Source: Paenibacillus sp. JJ-223 | GTDB lineage: Bacteria > Bacillota > Bacilli > Paenibacillales > Paenibacillaceae | Direction: 5' to 3' | Length of the DNA: 64,000 bases | Assembly: GCF_927798175.1 (NCBI RefSeq) | Contig: NZ_CAKMMP010000017.1 | Location: forward strand, 62,001-126,000 | Shown: positions 34,073 to 43,747 of the stretch, one piece after another | Position numbering within the stretch: the first letter of the stretch is position 1 | Layout of the letters: each line of letters begins with the position of its first letter | Notes under the pieces: model-generated | What the model was told of the DNA's origin: nothing | Databases searched by the model: none | What the model saw: only the letters and a program-made list of their open reading frames with translations | Translations under genes and position numbers: made by a program

Positions 34073-35779
34073 ATGAAAGGCAAAATGAAAGGTAATACAC
34101 CCAAGACTTTTGCAATGCTGCTGCTTGCAAGTGCGTTGCTCGTTACTGCTGGTTGCGGAAATTCGGGAAGCAAGGAATCCGCTTCATCCGGTGAATCATC
34201 CGGAACAGAGCCGATCACGATTTCGTTCTTTGGGGCCGATCCGAATCCGGTCTGGAACAAAATGCAGGATGCCGTAGGCAAGAAGATTACCGAAAAAACG
34301 GGCGTTACCATTGAAGCCGAATTCGACGTCAACAATGGCGGCGAGCAAAAAATTTCCCTGATGGCAGCGAGCGGCGACTACCCGGACATTATTTTCCCGA
34401 AAGGAAACTTGTCCAAGCTCGTTGATGCCGGTGCAATGCTTGACCTGACGGATCTGATCGAGGAGCATGCTCCCAACCTGAAGAAAATCTATGGTGATCA
34501 GATGAACCGTCTGAAATACAGCAAGGAAGATCCAGCGATTTATACGATCCCAACCAACATGGGTGTAGATAATGTGACGTTTGACGCAACAGGTGGATTC
34601 GAGATTCAGCAGAAAGTGCTGAAGGAGCTCGGATATCCTGAAGTGAAAACGCTTGAAGATTTCGAAAACGTGCTGAAAGCATATAAAGAAAAACATCCGA
34701 CGATCGACGGACAGCCGACGATTCCGCTGACGCTGAACGCCGACGACTGGAAAATCATGATCACCGTAACGAACCCGGCTTTCCAAGCTACGGGAGCACC
34801 GGATGACGGCGAGTACTACATCAATCCGGAAACGTACGAAGCGATGCTTCACTACAAACGTCCGGAAGAGAAAGAATATTTCCGTTGGTTGAACAAAATG
34901 TACAATGAAGGACTGCTTGATAAAGACACCTTCGTGCAAAAAGACGACCAATACAAATCCAAAATCGCCAGCGGCCGCGTACTTGGTCTGATCGACCAAG
35001 AGTGGAACTATCAAGAGGCTGAGAACGCGCTGAAAGCTGCGGGTAAAGACGACAGCACTTATGCTCACTTCTCCGTATCCCTGAACGACCAGATCGTCGA
35101 CCATTCGTTCCAGCCAACCGGTTTTGACGGTTACGGTATCGGGATTACAACTTCCGCCGAAGATCCGGTTCGAATCATCAAGTTTATGGACTGGCTTGCT
35201 TCGGATGAAGGACAAGTGCTTAGAAACTGGGGTATCGAAGGCGAACATTATAAAGTGGAAGATGGAAAACGCGTCATTCCTGACGAAATCCAGGACCGCA
35301 AAACAAATGACAACTCTGCCTTCTCCAAAGAAACAGGAATCGGCATGTACAACATTTTCAGCGCAAGATACGGCGATGGCGTGAAAGACTCTACGGGCAA
35401 CTATTACACTACGAACTTCCCTGAGCAGATCGTGGCAGGTTACACGCCGGCAGAGAAAGAAACATTGAAGGCTTACGGCATTACGACATGGAAAGAATTC
35501 TTCCCTGCGGAAGAAGACCTTCCATTGAAAGAATGGGGAGCAGCATACAACATGCCGGTTCCTTCTGATACAGACTATAACGTCACTTTCCAAAAAACAC
35601 AGGACATCGTACGCAAACGGATTCCAGAGGCTGTTCTGACAACGCCGGAGAACTTCGACAAAGTGTATGACGATTTCCTTGCCGAGCTGGACAAAGCAGG
35701 CGCGGTGGAGATGGAAAAACAATATACGACTTGGGTCAAAGACCGCGTGTCGTTGTGGACGGGCAAAGACGTACAATAA
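34073..35779 (+). CDS. Extracellular sugar-binding lipoprotein 3 (LplA type)
   Basis: A 568-residue protein, near-duplicate of binding protein 2. The signal peptide carries an extra MKGK at the start and ends in LLVTAGCGN, with lipidated Cys at about residue 26. It differs from copy 2 mostly in the Ser/Glu-rich linker (SGSKESASSGESSG) and in single substitutions. The upstream regions of copies 2 and 3 also match (for example CCTGTTATACA about 50 bp before each start), so promoter and gene were duplicated together. It would bind an oligosaccharide for the permeases at 27855-29753. ATG 34073 follows ATAGGGGGAACTAGACA; a second ATG at 34085 is possible. Confidence 0.88.
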   Translation: MKGKMKGNTPKTFAMLLLASALLVTAGCGNSGSKESASSGESSGTEPITISFFGADPNPVWNKMQDAVGKKITEKTGVTIEAEFDVNNGGEQKISLMAASGDYPDIIFPKGNLSKLVDAGAMLDLTDLIEEHAPNLKKIYGDQMNRLKYSKEDPAIYTIPTNMGVDNVTFDATGGFEIQQKVLKELGYPEVKTLEDFENVLKAYKEKHPTIDGQPTIPLTLNADDWKIMITVTNPAFQATGAPDDGEYYINPETYEAMLHYKRPEEKEYFRWLNKMYNEGLLDKDTFVQKDDQYKSKIASGRVLGLIDQEWNYQEAENALKAAGKDDSTYAHFSVSLNDQIVDHSFQPTGFDGYGIGITTSAEDPVRIIKFMDWLASDEGQVLRNWGIEGEHYKVEDGKRVIPDEIQDRKTNDNSAFSKETGIGMYNIFSARYGDGVKDSTGNYYTTNFPEQIVAGYTPAEKETLKAYGITTWKEFFPAEEDLPLKEWGAAYNMPVPSDTDYNVTFQKTQDIVRKRIPEAVLTTPENFDKVYDDFLAELDKAGAVEMEKQYTTWVKDRVSLWTGKDVQ

Positions 35780-35817
35780 TACGTTCAGCCATATACGTAA
35801 AGATACATGATGAATCG

Positions 35818-35849
35818 GAGAGGGGCTCCAGCAATGGAGCCTCTTTTTT
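35818..35849 (+). terminator. Terminator after binding protein 3
   Basis: GAGG-GCTCCA-GCAA-TGGAGC-CTC stem followed by six T residues. Confidence 0.85.
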
Positions 35850-35887
35850 CGTTATTATATATTTTGCTTCGGTTGTGATGCTTTCCA

Positions 35888-35937
35888 TTGACGCTTTTTT
35901 CGAAATCCAATATAATTTTCAGGTGTAAGCACTTTCA
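35888..35937 (+). promoter_or_regulatory. Promoter with cre-like site at the start point, GH95-GH1
   Basis: TTGACG (35888-35893), 17-nt spacer, TATAAT (35911-35916), then TGTAAGCACTTTCA at 35924-35937, the same 14-mer as before binding protein 3. A GAAAACGTTTTA palindrome follows at 36019-36030. Confidence 0.7.
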
Positions 35938-36066
35938 GGTGATCGGTATCAGAGACGGTAGGATGAAAGCAAAAAAATACTTATGGAAAAGTGAGTTTTA
36001 TATTTTTTTGGATATTACGAAAACGTTTTATGTTTAGAACGATACTCAATGAACAGGAGTCGGAAT

Positions 36067-38469
36067 ATGGGCCAAACGAATGGAACAACAGGCATGAATC
36101 GCTTGTGGTATCGTCAACCGGCGGCAAAATGGGAAGAAGCGCTGCCGATCGGGAACGGTCGCCTTGGCGGCATGGTTTACGGCGGTGCGGCGGAAGAACG
36201 CATCCAATTAAATGAAGATACGCTGTGGTCCGGATTCCCGCGTGATACGGTGAACTACAGCAGCCAGAGATATTTGAAACGCACCCGTGAATTGATCGCG
36301 GCCGGACAGTACAGCGAAGCCGAAGATTTGCTGAATCGCGAAATGTTGGGGCACGACGTGGAAGCCTATCAACCCATGGGCCATTTATTGCTCCGGCAGA
36401 ATGGATTGGAACGTGCTGAACTTGAGCATTTCGAACGCGAGCTCGACCTGGAAACGGGAATTGCCGCAACCCGCTATCAATATGAAGGAATTCGCTATAC
36501 ACGCGAAATATATGCAAGTGCGCCTGATGATGTCATCGTACTGTCCCTGTCCGCGGATCGTGCAGGGGCCGTCAACGTCAGTCTGACGTTGGACAGCCCG
36601 CATCCCTATACCGTGCAGGCCAGCGGTGACAGCGTCGTGATGTACAGCCGATGTCCGAGCCATGTGGAGTCGAACTATTTCCGCGACCATCCGGAATCGG
36701 TCGTTTATGAAGAAGATCGCGGAATGGCATATGCCGCCAAACTGTCTGTCCAAGCGTTGGGCGAAAAAGCCGTGATCTCCGCTGACAAAGGCACATTGCT
36801 CATTCAGGGCGCTGACCGAGTGCTGTTGTGCTTGACTGCGGCAACAGCATTTGCCGGCTATGATGTGATGCCGGTTAAGGAAGCCGCAGAACTGGAACAA
36901 ACATGCGATGCCATCCTGCGACAGGCTCTCCAAACCGGGTTGGAGCAGCTTCGTGAGCGGCACGTGTCAGACCATGGCTCGTTGTTCGCACGTATGTCGA
37001 TCGACCTTGGCTCGTCCGCCAATGCGGAGCTGCCAACCGACGAACGTTTGGTGGCGTATCAAGGGGGCTCCGCCGATCCGGGGCTGGAGGCTTTGTATTT
37101 CCAGTACGGAAGATACCTGCTCATGGGCAGTTCCCGTCCTGGCACGCAGCCTGCCAACCTGCAAGGCATATGGAACCATCAGGTGGAGCCGCCATGGTTC
37201 AGCGATTATACGACCAATATCAATGTCGAAATGAACTATTGGCCAGCAGAGGTGTGCAACCTGAGCGAATGCCATGACCCCTTGTTTGCCATGCTCGAGG
37301 ATCTTAGCCATACCGGGCGCAGAGCTGCGCGTATCCTTTACGGTGCACGCGGTTGGACGACGCATCATAACGTGGACATCTGGCGGCAATCGACGCCAAC
37401 CGGAGGGGATGCCAGCTGGGCATTCTGGCCGATGGGCGGCGTATGGATGACGGCGCATCTTTGGGAGCGCTACAGCTTTACGAGGGATGAGGCGTTTCTG
37501 GCGGAGAAAGCTTATCCCATCATGAAGGAGGCCGCTTTGTTCTGCCTGGATTGGCTGGTGGAAGGTCCGGACGGATATTTGGTGACGTCGCCGTCCACGT
37601 CGCCTGAAAACAAGTTTGTGGCAGAGGACGGAACGGCCCGCAGCGTATCGATGGCGTCCACGATGGACATGACGCTGATTCGCGAGCTGTTCGACCGCTG
37701 CATCGAGGCAGCGGGCGTGCTTGGCGTGGATGACGAGCTGGTGACGGAGCTTCGTGAGTCCCGCAGCAAGCTGTATCCGTTCCTGATCGGCAAAGAAGGC
37801 CAGCTGCAGGAATGGTTCAAGGATTTCCCCGAGTCCGAACCGGGACATCGCCATGTATCCCATCTGTATGGCTTATACCCTGGAGACCAGATCAATCGGC
37901 TCAGTACGCCTGAACTTGTGGAAGCGGCCCGCGTTACGCTGGAGCGCCGCATCTCCCAAGGGGGCGGGCATACGGGCTGGAGCTGCGCTTGGCTGATCAA
38001 TCTGCATGCACGTTTGCTGGATGCCGACAATTCATATCGGTTCGTGCGCACGCTGCTGTCCAGATCGACGCATCCGAACCTGTTCGACGATCATCCGCCG
38101 TTTCAGATTGACGGTAACTTCGGCGGCACGGCCGGTATTGCGGAGATGCTGCTGCAGAGTCACTTGGGCGAGCTGCATCTGTTGCCTTCGCTCCCGGGAG
38201 CCTGGAAAGAAGGCAGCGTGAGCGGCCTGCGTGCGAGAGGCGGCTTTACCGTGGATATGGAATGGGCCGATGGCCGATTGGTCGTGGCCAATATCCGGGC
38301 CGATCGCAAGGGAACGCTGACGATCCGCAGCGCAGTACCTCTTTTGGCGGAAGGTTTGCAAGGGGTAGAGGCGGAGCAATCGCCGCAAGGAGATTATGTA
38401 TTGAATTTAATGGTGGGCGCGGGACAAACGATCCGCGTGTCAGCCGAAGACAGGGAGAGAGTACAATGA
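36067..38469 (+). CDS. Glycoside hydrolase family 95 (alpha-L-fucosidase type)
   Basis: An 800-residue enzyme without signal peptide, thus cytosolic. The N-terminal part ([39 protein letters not shown]-like) and the catalytic (alpha/alpha)6 barrel fit GH95. By comparison with Bifidobacterium AfcA, the expected catalytic residues are present: Asn384 and Asn386 in [12 protein letters not shown], Glu514 in [10 protein letters not shown], and Asp682 in [11 protein letters not shown]95 enzymes remove alpha-1,2-linked L-fucose (or L-galactose) by an inverting mechanism. The start ATG 36067 lies 7 nt behind AGGAG, which favours it over ATG 36049. Its stop overlaps the GH1 start (ATGA), so the two enzymes are made together. 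Confidence 0.87.
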   Translation: MGQTNGTTGMNRLWYRQPAAKWEEALPIGNGRLGGMVYGGAAEERIQLNEDTLWSGFPRDTVNYSSQRYLKRTRELIAAGQYSEAEDLLNREMLGHDVEAYQPMGHLLLRQNGLERAELEHFERELDLETGIAATRYQYEGIRYTREIYASAPDDVIVLSLSADRAGAVNVSLTLDSPHPYTVQASGDSVVMYSRCPSHVESNYFRDHPESVVYEEDRGMAYAAKLSVQALGEKAVISADKGTLLIQGADRVLLCLTAATAFAGYDVMPVKEAAELEQTCDAILRQALQTGLEQLRERHVSDHGSLFARMSIDLGSSANAELPTDERLVAYQGGSADPGLEALYFQYGRYLLMGSSRPGTQPANLQGIWNHQVEPPWFSDYTTNINVEMNYWPAEVCNLSECHDPLFAMLEDLSHTGRRAARILYGARGWTTHHNVDIWRQSTPTGGDASWAFWPMGGVWMTAHLWERYSFTRDEAFLAEKAYPIMKEAALFCLDWLVEGPDGYLVTSPSTSPENKFVAEDGTARSVSMASTMDMTLIRELFDRCIEAAGVLGVDDELVTELRESRSKLYPFLIGKEGQLQEWFKDFPESEPGHRHVSHLYGLYPGDQINRLSTPELVEAARVTLERRISQGGGHTGWSCAWLINLHARLLDADNSYRFVRTLLSRSTHPNLFDDHPPFQIDGNFGGTAGIAEMLLQSHLGELHLLPSLPGAWKEGSVSGLRARGGFTVDMEWADGRLVVANIRADRKGTLTIRSAVPLLAEGLQGVEAEQSPQGDYVLNLMVGAGQTIRVSAEDRERVQ

Positions 38470-39809
38470 CCATTTTTCAATTTCCGAAAGACTTTCGCTG
38501 GGGGACGGCTACGGCTTCCTACCAAGTAGAGGGTGCAGCACAAGAGGGAGGACGCGGTGTATCCATCTGGGATACGTTTGCGCGTACGCCGGGCAAAGTA
38601 TTCAACGGGGATAACGGGGATATCGCATGCGACGGTTACCATCGTTATGAAGAAGACATTGAGTTAATGAAGAAACTGGGCATCAATACGTATCGATTCT
38701 CCATCGCATGGCCGCGCATCATTCCGGACGGTGATGGAGAGATCAACCGTGAAGGGCTGGACTTCTACCATCGGTTCGTCGATAAATTGCTTGAAGCGGG
38801 AATCGAACCGTTCTGCACCCTCTATCACTGGGATTTGCCGCAAGTGCTCGAAGACATCGGCGGTTGGGGCAACCGCAGAACGGTAGATGCTTTCGTGAAA
38901 TATGCGGAAGTCATCTTCAAAGAGTTCTCCGGCAAAATCAACTTCTGGCTGACGTTCAACGAGCCATGGTGCATCGCGTTCCTGTCCAATCTGCTGGGCG
39001 TGCACGCACCGGGCAACAAAGACCTGCAAACGTCGCTGAACGTTGCCCACGGCCTGCTCGTTGCGCACGGCAAAGCCGTCCAATCGTTCCGTCGTCTCGG
39101 CACGACAGGCAAAATCGGGATCGCTCCGAACGTATGCTGGGCCGAGCCTTACAGCAAAACGCCGGAAGACCAGGCTGCCTGCGATCGCTCCATCGCGCTG
39201 AACACGGACTGGTTCCTTGACCCGATCTATAAAGGCTCCTACCCGCAATTCATGGTGGACTGGTTCGAGCAAGCCGGGGCGACGGTACCGATCCAGGATG
39301 GGGACATGGAGATCATTTCGCAGCCGATTGACCTGCTGGGCATTAATTATTACACCATGGGCATCAATCGGTATAACCCTGAAGCAGGCGTGCTGCAATC
39401 GGAAGAACTCAACATGGGTCTGACGCGTACCGATATTGGCTGGCCAATCGAATCGCGCGGCTTGTACGAGTTCATGCACTATTTGCAAAAATACGGAAAC
39501 GTGGAAGTGTATATCACCGAGAACGGTGCATGCATCAACGATCAGCCCGAGAATGGCATCGTCAACGACGAGCGCCGCATCTCGTATTATGAGCAGCATT
39601 TGGCCCAGATTCACCGGATCATCAGCGACGGGATCAACCTCAAAGGGTACATGGCGTGGTCGCTTATGGACAATTTTGAGTGGGCAGAAGGGTATCGCAT
39701 GCGTTTCGGGCTCATCCATGTGGATTACCGTACATTGAAACGCACGCCCAAAGAGAGCTACTACTGGTACCAGAACGTAATCAAAAACAATTGGCTGGAA
39801 ATCCGTTAA
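38466..39809 (+). CDS. bglA: GH1 beta-glucosidase, BglA type
   Basis: A 447-residue GH1 enzyme, very close in length and sequence to the P. polymyxa BglA that I recall. The acid/base Glu166 lies in TFNEPW and the nucleophile Glu352 in YITENGA; these numbers equal the published BglA positions. The N-terminal GH1 signature [15 protein letters not shown] and the sugar-binding NFEWAEGY are intact. It is cytosolic and would cleave beta-glucosides (or beta-galactosides) from the non-reducing end of imported oligosaccharides. The start ATG 38466 overlaps the GH95 stop. The open frame reaches further upstream inside GH95, but those residues are not part of the family. Confidence 0.92.
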   Translation: MTIFQFPKDFRWGTATASYQVEGAAQEGGRGVSIWDTFARTPGKVFNGDNGDIACDGYHRYEEDIELMKKLGINTYRFSIAWPRIIPDGDGEINREGLDFYHRFVDKLLEAGIEPFCTLYHWDLPQVLEDIGGWGNRRTVDAFVKYAEVIFKEFSGKINFWLTFNEPWCIAFLSNLLGVHAPGNKDLQTSLNVAHGLLVAHGKAVQSFRRLGTTGKIGIAPNVCWAEPYSKTPEDQAACDRSIALNTDWFLDPIYKGSYPQFMVDWFEQAGATVPIQDGDMEIISQPIDLLGINYYTMGINRYNPEAGVLQSEELNMGLTRTDIGWPIESRGLYEFMHYLQKYGNVEVYITENGACINDQPENGIVNDERRISYYEQHLAQIHRIISDGINLKGYMAWSLMDNFEWAEGYRMRFGLIHVDYRTLKRTPKESYYWYQNVIKNNWLEIR

Positions 39810-39856
39810 TGCTGGAATTGCGTTAATGGATGTTATACAGCACATGTCTCGCCATG

Positions 39857-39893
39857 AGGCAGGATCCGGTTCGTCCGCGGTTCTGCCTTTTTT
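39857..39893 (+). terminator. Terminator after GH95-GH1
   Basis: AGGCAG...CCGG-TTCGT-CCG...CTGCCT hairpin followed by T residues. The rest of the gap up to 40133 shows no gene. Confidence 0.75.
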
Positions 39894-40133
39894 GGCATGC
39901 TTGCTCAGCGCTTTTCCATAATTGGACAAGGACCAGGGAACGTAAGTTGTTATGAAGAGATGGTTTTTGGGTTATAAATATTTCAGGGGCTATCTTATTT
40001 GTCAATAGTTCGACAAGAAATAAAGTGTCCAAAAAACGAAAATAATTTGAACATTTTATGACTAAAACTCATATTGATGTGGTATATTGATGAAAAGGAA
40101 GCACTTACAAAAATGGAAAAGGAAGTGTTTACT

Positions 40134-40397
40134 ATGGCATCGAAGACAGCAATGGTAAGCCAGTTGGAGCGCAAAGACAGAAACATGCGGCGCGCAGTGT
40201 TGACGATGACCGTTTTGGCCTGGGTGGCATTGATTGCGGGAGTAGTCATGTGCCTGATCAACTTGAACGAATTTAACGACCGCAACCTTGGCTTGATGGT
40301 AGGGATCGGTTTTCTTGTAGGCAGTGTGTTCATTTACGTTATTGCCAAATCGATTGGTTTGGTTCACTCACGAAGAGAAGATGAAGGTGCCGATTGA
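40134..40397 (+). CDS. Small two-helix membrane protein of unknown function
   Basis: An 87-residue protein with a charged N-terminus (MASKTAMVSQLERKDRNMRR), a membrane helix at about 23-45 (VLTMTVLAWVALIAGVVMCLI), a short NEFNDRN loop and a second helix at about 55-76, ending in a charged tail. Family not recognised. The start ATG 40134 follows AAAAGGAAGTGTTTACT; in-frame starts at 40077 and 40113 have poorer ribosome sites. It is a single gene with a strong terminator, lying just upstream of the quinol oxidase operon. Confidence 0.6.
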   Translation: MASKTAMVSQLERKDRNMRRAVLTMTVLAWVALIAGVVMCLINLNEFNDRNLGLMVGIGFLVGSVFIYVIAKSIGLVHSRREDEGAD

Positions 40398-40463
40398 TTA
40401 TAATTCTTCAATGATTTGAACATAATAAGGCTGGATGAGTCTCCGGAATCCCAGCCCAAATAG

Positions 40464-40516
40464 CCCTTTGCGGATCCGTTGAATGATTCAACGGGACTGC
40501 AAAGGGTTTTATTTTT
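40464..40516 (+). terminator. Strong terminator before the qox region
   Basis: CCCTTTGC (40464-40471) / GCAAAGGG (40499-40506) enclosing CCGTTGA-ATGA-TTCAACGG, followed by TTTTATTTTT. Confidence 0.9.
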
Positions 40517-40614
40517 GTATGGGCTCGTCCTGACCAAGAATGACTCACCCGTGGCGTATTTTTAACTTCGGATGTGAAGTCTTACTGTAAGGAAATATCA
40601 AGCATGCAAGCGAT

Positions 40615-40634
40615 TTGTGAGAAAAAATTCACAC
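40615..40634 (+). promoter_or_regulatory. Rex-like operator upstream of qoxA
   Basis: TTGTGAGAAAAAATTCACAC fits the Bacillus Rex pattern TTGTGA-N7-TTCACAA, failing only at the last base. It lies about 130 bp before the qoxA start. A TTGTTAACAA palindrome follows near 40657, and a TATACT -10 candidate lies at 40717-40722. Confidence 0.5.
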
Positions 40635-40762
40635 ATTTGGGGTGTAAAATCGACAAATTTGTTAACAAGAACAAAAAACCTGCTCATTTCTGATATCTTT
40701 AGAAGGAAGAGAGTAGTATACTAATTTTTTAGTATTAGCGAATTTAAGGAGAGGGGATCAAG

Positions 40763-41752
40763 ATGAACAAGAAACCTAGGTTGCTTACCCGGGTCATCAT
40801 TCCGATTGTCCTGACGTTGGTTACAATTGCACTGATCGTTTGGCCAATGCTGGCAGGCGGACAGTACGTTGTTCTGGATCCGAAGGGACCTATCGGTGCA
40901 TCTCAGCGGGATCTGATCGTGATTTCGACCATTCTTTGTGCGATCGTTATCGTTCCTGTACTGATTATGTCTGCTGTAATCGTATGGCGTTACCGCGAGA
41001 GACCGGACAACAAAAACGCTTATGAGCCGAACTGGGCTCATAGCACGAAAGCCGAGGTCATTTGGTGGACCATTCCAATCGTTATCATTGGATTGCTTGC
41101 CATCGTAACGGTTCGTTACACGTATGATCTTGAGCCTTCCAAGCCGCTGGCTTCGGAAAAAGCGCCCGTTACTATTCAGGTATCTTCCTTGGATTGGAAA
41201 TGGTTGTTCATGTATCCGGAGCAGGGGATTGCTACGGTGAACACCGTGAATATTCCGACAGATCGACCTGTGAAATTCGAACTCACTGCGGATTCACCGA
41301 TGAACTCGTTCTGGATTCCGCAATTGGGCGGACAGATTTACACGATGTCGGGCATGGCGATGACCCTGTATTTGCAGGCCGACCATGAAGGGAAGTACTG
41401 GGGCTCCGGCGCCAACTTCACCGGCGAACATTTTGGCAAGATGCGTTTTGACGTCAATGCGACTTCAGACGAAGACTTTGACAAATGGGTAAATGAAGTG
41501 AAGCAGCAATCCCAGCCGCTCACTCAAGAAGGATACAATGCTCTGGCAACACCGGGAACAAGCAATGTGGCTTATTATTCCTCCTTCCCAGAAGGATTGT
41601 TCCAGGACATCGTAACCAAATATGTCGTCGAAGGCTCTGGCGCCCACAATCATGGAAGTTCGGACGAAGCTGCAGGCGCCGGCGATAATACGACTAAAAT
41701 GAACCACGAAAGCATGAATACGTCCCTTACACCGGGCAAAAGTGCTAACTAA
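40763..41752 (+). CDS. qoxA: Quinol oxidase subunit II
   Basis: A 329-residue subunit of an aa3-type (or bo-type) heme-copper quinol oxidase. It has an N-terminal membrane helix, two more helices at about 53-75 and 97-120, and a periplasm-facing cupredoxin domain (VSSLDWKWLFMYPEQGIATVN, MNSFWIPQLGGQIYTMSGM). The CuA cysteines found in cytochrome c oxidases are missing, which marks a quinol-oxidizing enzyme. The Bacillus QoxA lipobox Cys is not seen: the region reads PMLAGGQYVVLDPKGP, with Gly where Cys is expected. The C-terminal tail is His/Ser-rich. Start ATG follows AAGGAGAGGGGATCAAG. First gene of qoxABCD. Confidence 0.88.
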   Translation: MNKKPRLLTRVIIPIVLTLVTIALIVWPMLAGGQYVVLDPKGPIGASQRDLIVISTILCAIVIVPVLIMSAVIVWRYRERPDNKNAYEPNWAHSTKAEVIWWTIPIVIIGLLAIVTVRYTYDLEPSKPLASEKAPVTIQVSSLDWKWLFMYPEQGIATVNTVNIPTDRPVKFELTADSPMNSFWIPQLGGQIYTMSGMAMTLYLQADHEGKYWGSGANFTGEHFGKMRFDVNATSDEDFDKWVNEVKQQSQPLTQEGYNALATPGTSNVAYYSSFPEGLFQDIVTKYVVEGSGAHNHGSSDEAAGAGDNTTKMNHESMNTSLTPGKSAN

Positions 41753-41773
41753 TGATTCGAAAGGAGGCCCCCA

Positions 41774-43747
41774 ATGTTAGACAGAATTAAGGAGTTTGCA
41801 TCCGAGTTTTTCGTAACCGGCGACCCGCTGATCTATGGTGCGGACGTAGCGATCGGTATTACGACGATCTCGATTGTTGCGGTGCTGACTTATTTCAAAA
41901 AATGGGGCTGGCTCTGGCGTAACTGGTTAACAACTGTCGATCATAAAAAGATCGGTATCATGTATATCCTTGCTTCGATCATCATGTTGTTCCGCGGTGG
42001 CGTGGACGCATTGATGATGCGCCTTCAGCTGGCTATGCCAAACATGGATTTCTTGCATCCCGAGCACTATAACCAAGTCTTTACAACACATGGTACGATC
42101 ATGATCCTCTTCATGGCGATGCCATTTATGTTTGGTTTGTTTAACGTTATCGTTCCGCTCCAGATCGGGGCAAGGGACGTTGCATTTCCGTTCCTGAACG
42201 CACTCAGCTTCTGGTTATTCTTCCTGGGAGCGATGCTGTTCAACCTGTCCTTCGTTATCGGCGGTTCGCCAGACGCAGGATGGCTAAGTTATCCGCCTCT
42301 ATCGGAGCTTTCACATAGTCCGGGGGTAGGACAGAACTTCTATATATGGGGTATACAGATATCCGGTATCGGTTCCCTGGCGACCGGTATCAACTTCTTG
42401 GTTACCATCATCAAAATGCGTGCGCCAGGCATGACTTGGATGAAAATGCCGATGTTTACATGGTCGGTATTCTCCACATGTATCATCATCCTGTTTGCAT
42501 TCCCGATCCTGACCGTGACTCTTGCGCTGCTCTTCCTGGACCGCTTCGGCGGGGCGCACTTCTTCTCGCTTGATCTGGGCGGCAACCCGATGATGTACAT
42601 CAACTTGATCTGGATGTGGGGTCACCCTGAGGTATACATCGTGGTCCTGCCGGCATTCGGTGTATTCTCCGAGGTCGTAAGCACCTTTGCGAAGAAAAAA
42701 CTGTTTGGATACAAATCCATGGTATTCGCCATGTTGATTATCGCGTTCCTGTCCTTCTTTACGTGGGCGCATCACTTCTTCACGATGGGTTCGGGCGCCG
42801 ATGTCAACGCGTTCTTCGCAGTGACAACAATGCTTATTGCGATCCCAACGGGGGTTAAGATCTTCAACTGGCTCTTCACGCTGTACAAAGGAAGAATCAA
42901 GATGGCTACCCCGATGTTGTGGACCATCGCATTTATTCCGTGCTTTATCGTCGGCGGTATGACTGGGGTTCTCTTGTCCGTTGCTCCTGCTGACTTCCAG
43001 TTCCATAACAGTTACTTCTTGATTGCCCACTTCCACCAAGTGTTGATCGGTGGTGTAGTATTCGGATACTTCGCAGGTCTGTACTACTGGTGGCCAAAAA
43101 TGTTCGGTTTCAAACTCGAAGAGAAACTGGGCAAATGGGCATTCTGGTTCTGGAACATTGGTTTCTATATCTGCTTCATGCCGCAGTACGCTGTCGGTCT
43201 GATGGGGATGACACGTCGTCTGAGCACGTATGGCTGGGACACTGGCTGGTGGGAACTGAACTTCGTATCCACCATCGGAGCGTTCCTGATGGGTATCGGC
43301 TTCCTGTTCCAGGTTGCTCAAATCGCAGACGGCATTCGCAAATACAAATCGCTCAAAGCTTCCGGCGATCCATGGGATGGCCGTACGCTCGAATGGTCGA
43401 TTCCATCGCCAGCGCCTGAATATAACTTTGCGGTAACTCCGCAAGTGAATGATCTGGACGAATGGTGGGAAGAGAAGCAACGCCGCGGCAAAGGCATCAA
43501 TCCGCCAGCGCCTAAGCTTGAGCCGATTCATATGCCTAAAAACTCTGCCATTCCTTTCATCAAATCCGTATTCTGGTTCATCGCCGGTTTCGGTTTTGTA
43601 TTCGGATGGTTGTGGATGGCGATCCTTGGACTCGCAGGCGTCGGAATCTGCATGATTGCCCGTTCATTCTCCTACGATACGGACTATTACATTCCGGTCG
43701 ATGAAATTAAGCGTACCGAAGAGGCGTCTTTAAGGGGGTCGGTATAA
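41774..43747 (+). CDS. qoxB: Quinol oxidase subunit I
   Basis: A 657-residue catalytic subunit with about 14-15 helices that houses the low-spin heme and the heme/CuB oxygen-reduction site. Visible ligands and channel motifs are THGTIMILFMAMPF (heme His), WMWGHPEVYIVVLP (CuB His with the cross-linked Tyr), TWAHHFFTMG (two CuB His), and HFHQVLIGGVVFGYFAG (heme His pair). It pumps protons while reducing O2 to water with menaquinol electrons. It lies 21 nt after qoxA, with start ATG behind AAAGGAGGCCCCCA, and its stop overlaps the qoxC start by one base (TAATG). Confidence 0.93.
   Translation: MLDRIKEFASEFFVTGDPLIYGADVAIGITTISIVAVLTYFKKWGWLWRNWLTTVDHKKIGIMYILASIIMLFRGGVDALMMRLQLAMPNMDFLHPEHYNQVFTTHGTIMILFMAMPFMFGLFNVIVPLQIGARDVAFPFLNALSFWLFFLGAMLFNLSFVIGGSPDAGWLSYPPLSELSHSPGVGQNFYIWGIQISGIGSLATGINFLVTIIKMRAPGMTWMKMPMFTWSVFSTCIIILFAFPILTVTLALLFLDRFGGAHFFSLDLGGNPMMYINLIWMWGHPEVYIVVLPAFGVFSEVVSTFAKKKLFGYKSMVFAMLIIAFLSFFTWAHHFFTMGSGADVNAFFAVTTMLIAIPTGVKIFNWLFTLYKGRIKMATPMLWTIAFIPCFIVGGMTGVLLSVAPADFQFHNSYFLIAHFHQVLIGGVVFGYFAGLYYWWPKMFGFKLEEKLGKWAFWFWNIGFYICFMPQYAVGLMGMTRRLSTYGWDTGWWELNFVSTIGAFLMGIGFLFQVAQIADGIRKYKSLKASGDPWDGRTLEWSIPSPAPEYNFAVTPQVNDLDEWWEEKQRRGKGINPPAPKLEPIHMPKNSAIPFIKSVFWFIAGFGFVFGWLWMAILGLAGVGICMIARSFSYDTDYYIPVDEIKRTEEASLRGSV

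Noticed and set aside
34196-35776. Very long open frame antisense to binding protein 3 (and similar ones antisense to binding proteins 1 and 2, GH1 and qoxB)
   Set aside because: They mirror the codon pattern of strongly supported genes, lack ribosome sites, and their translations are rich in Cys, His and Arg, without family features.
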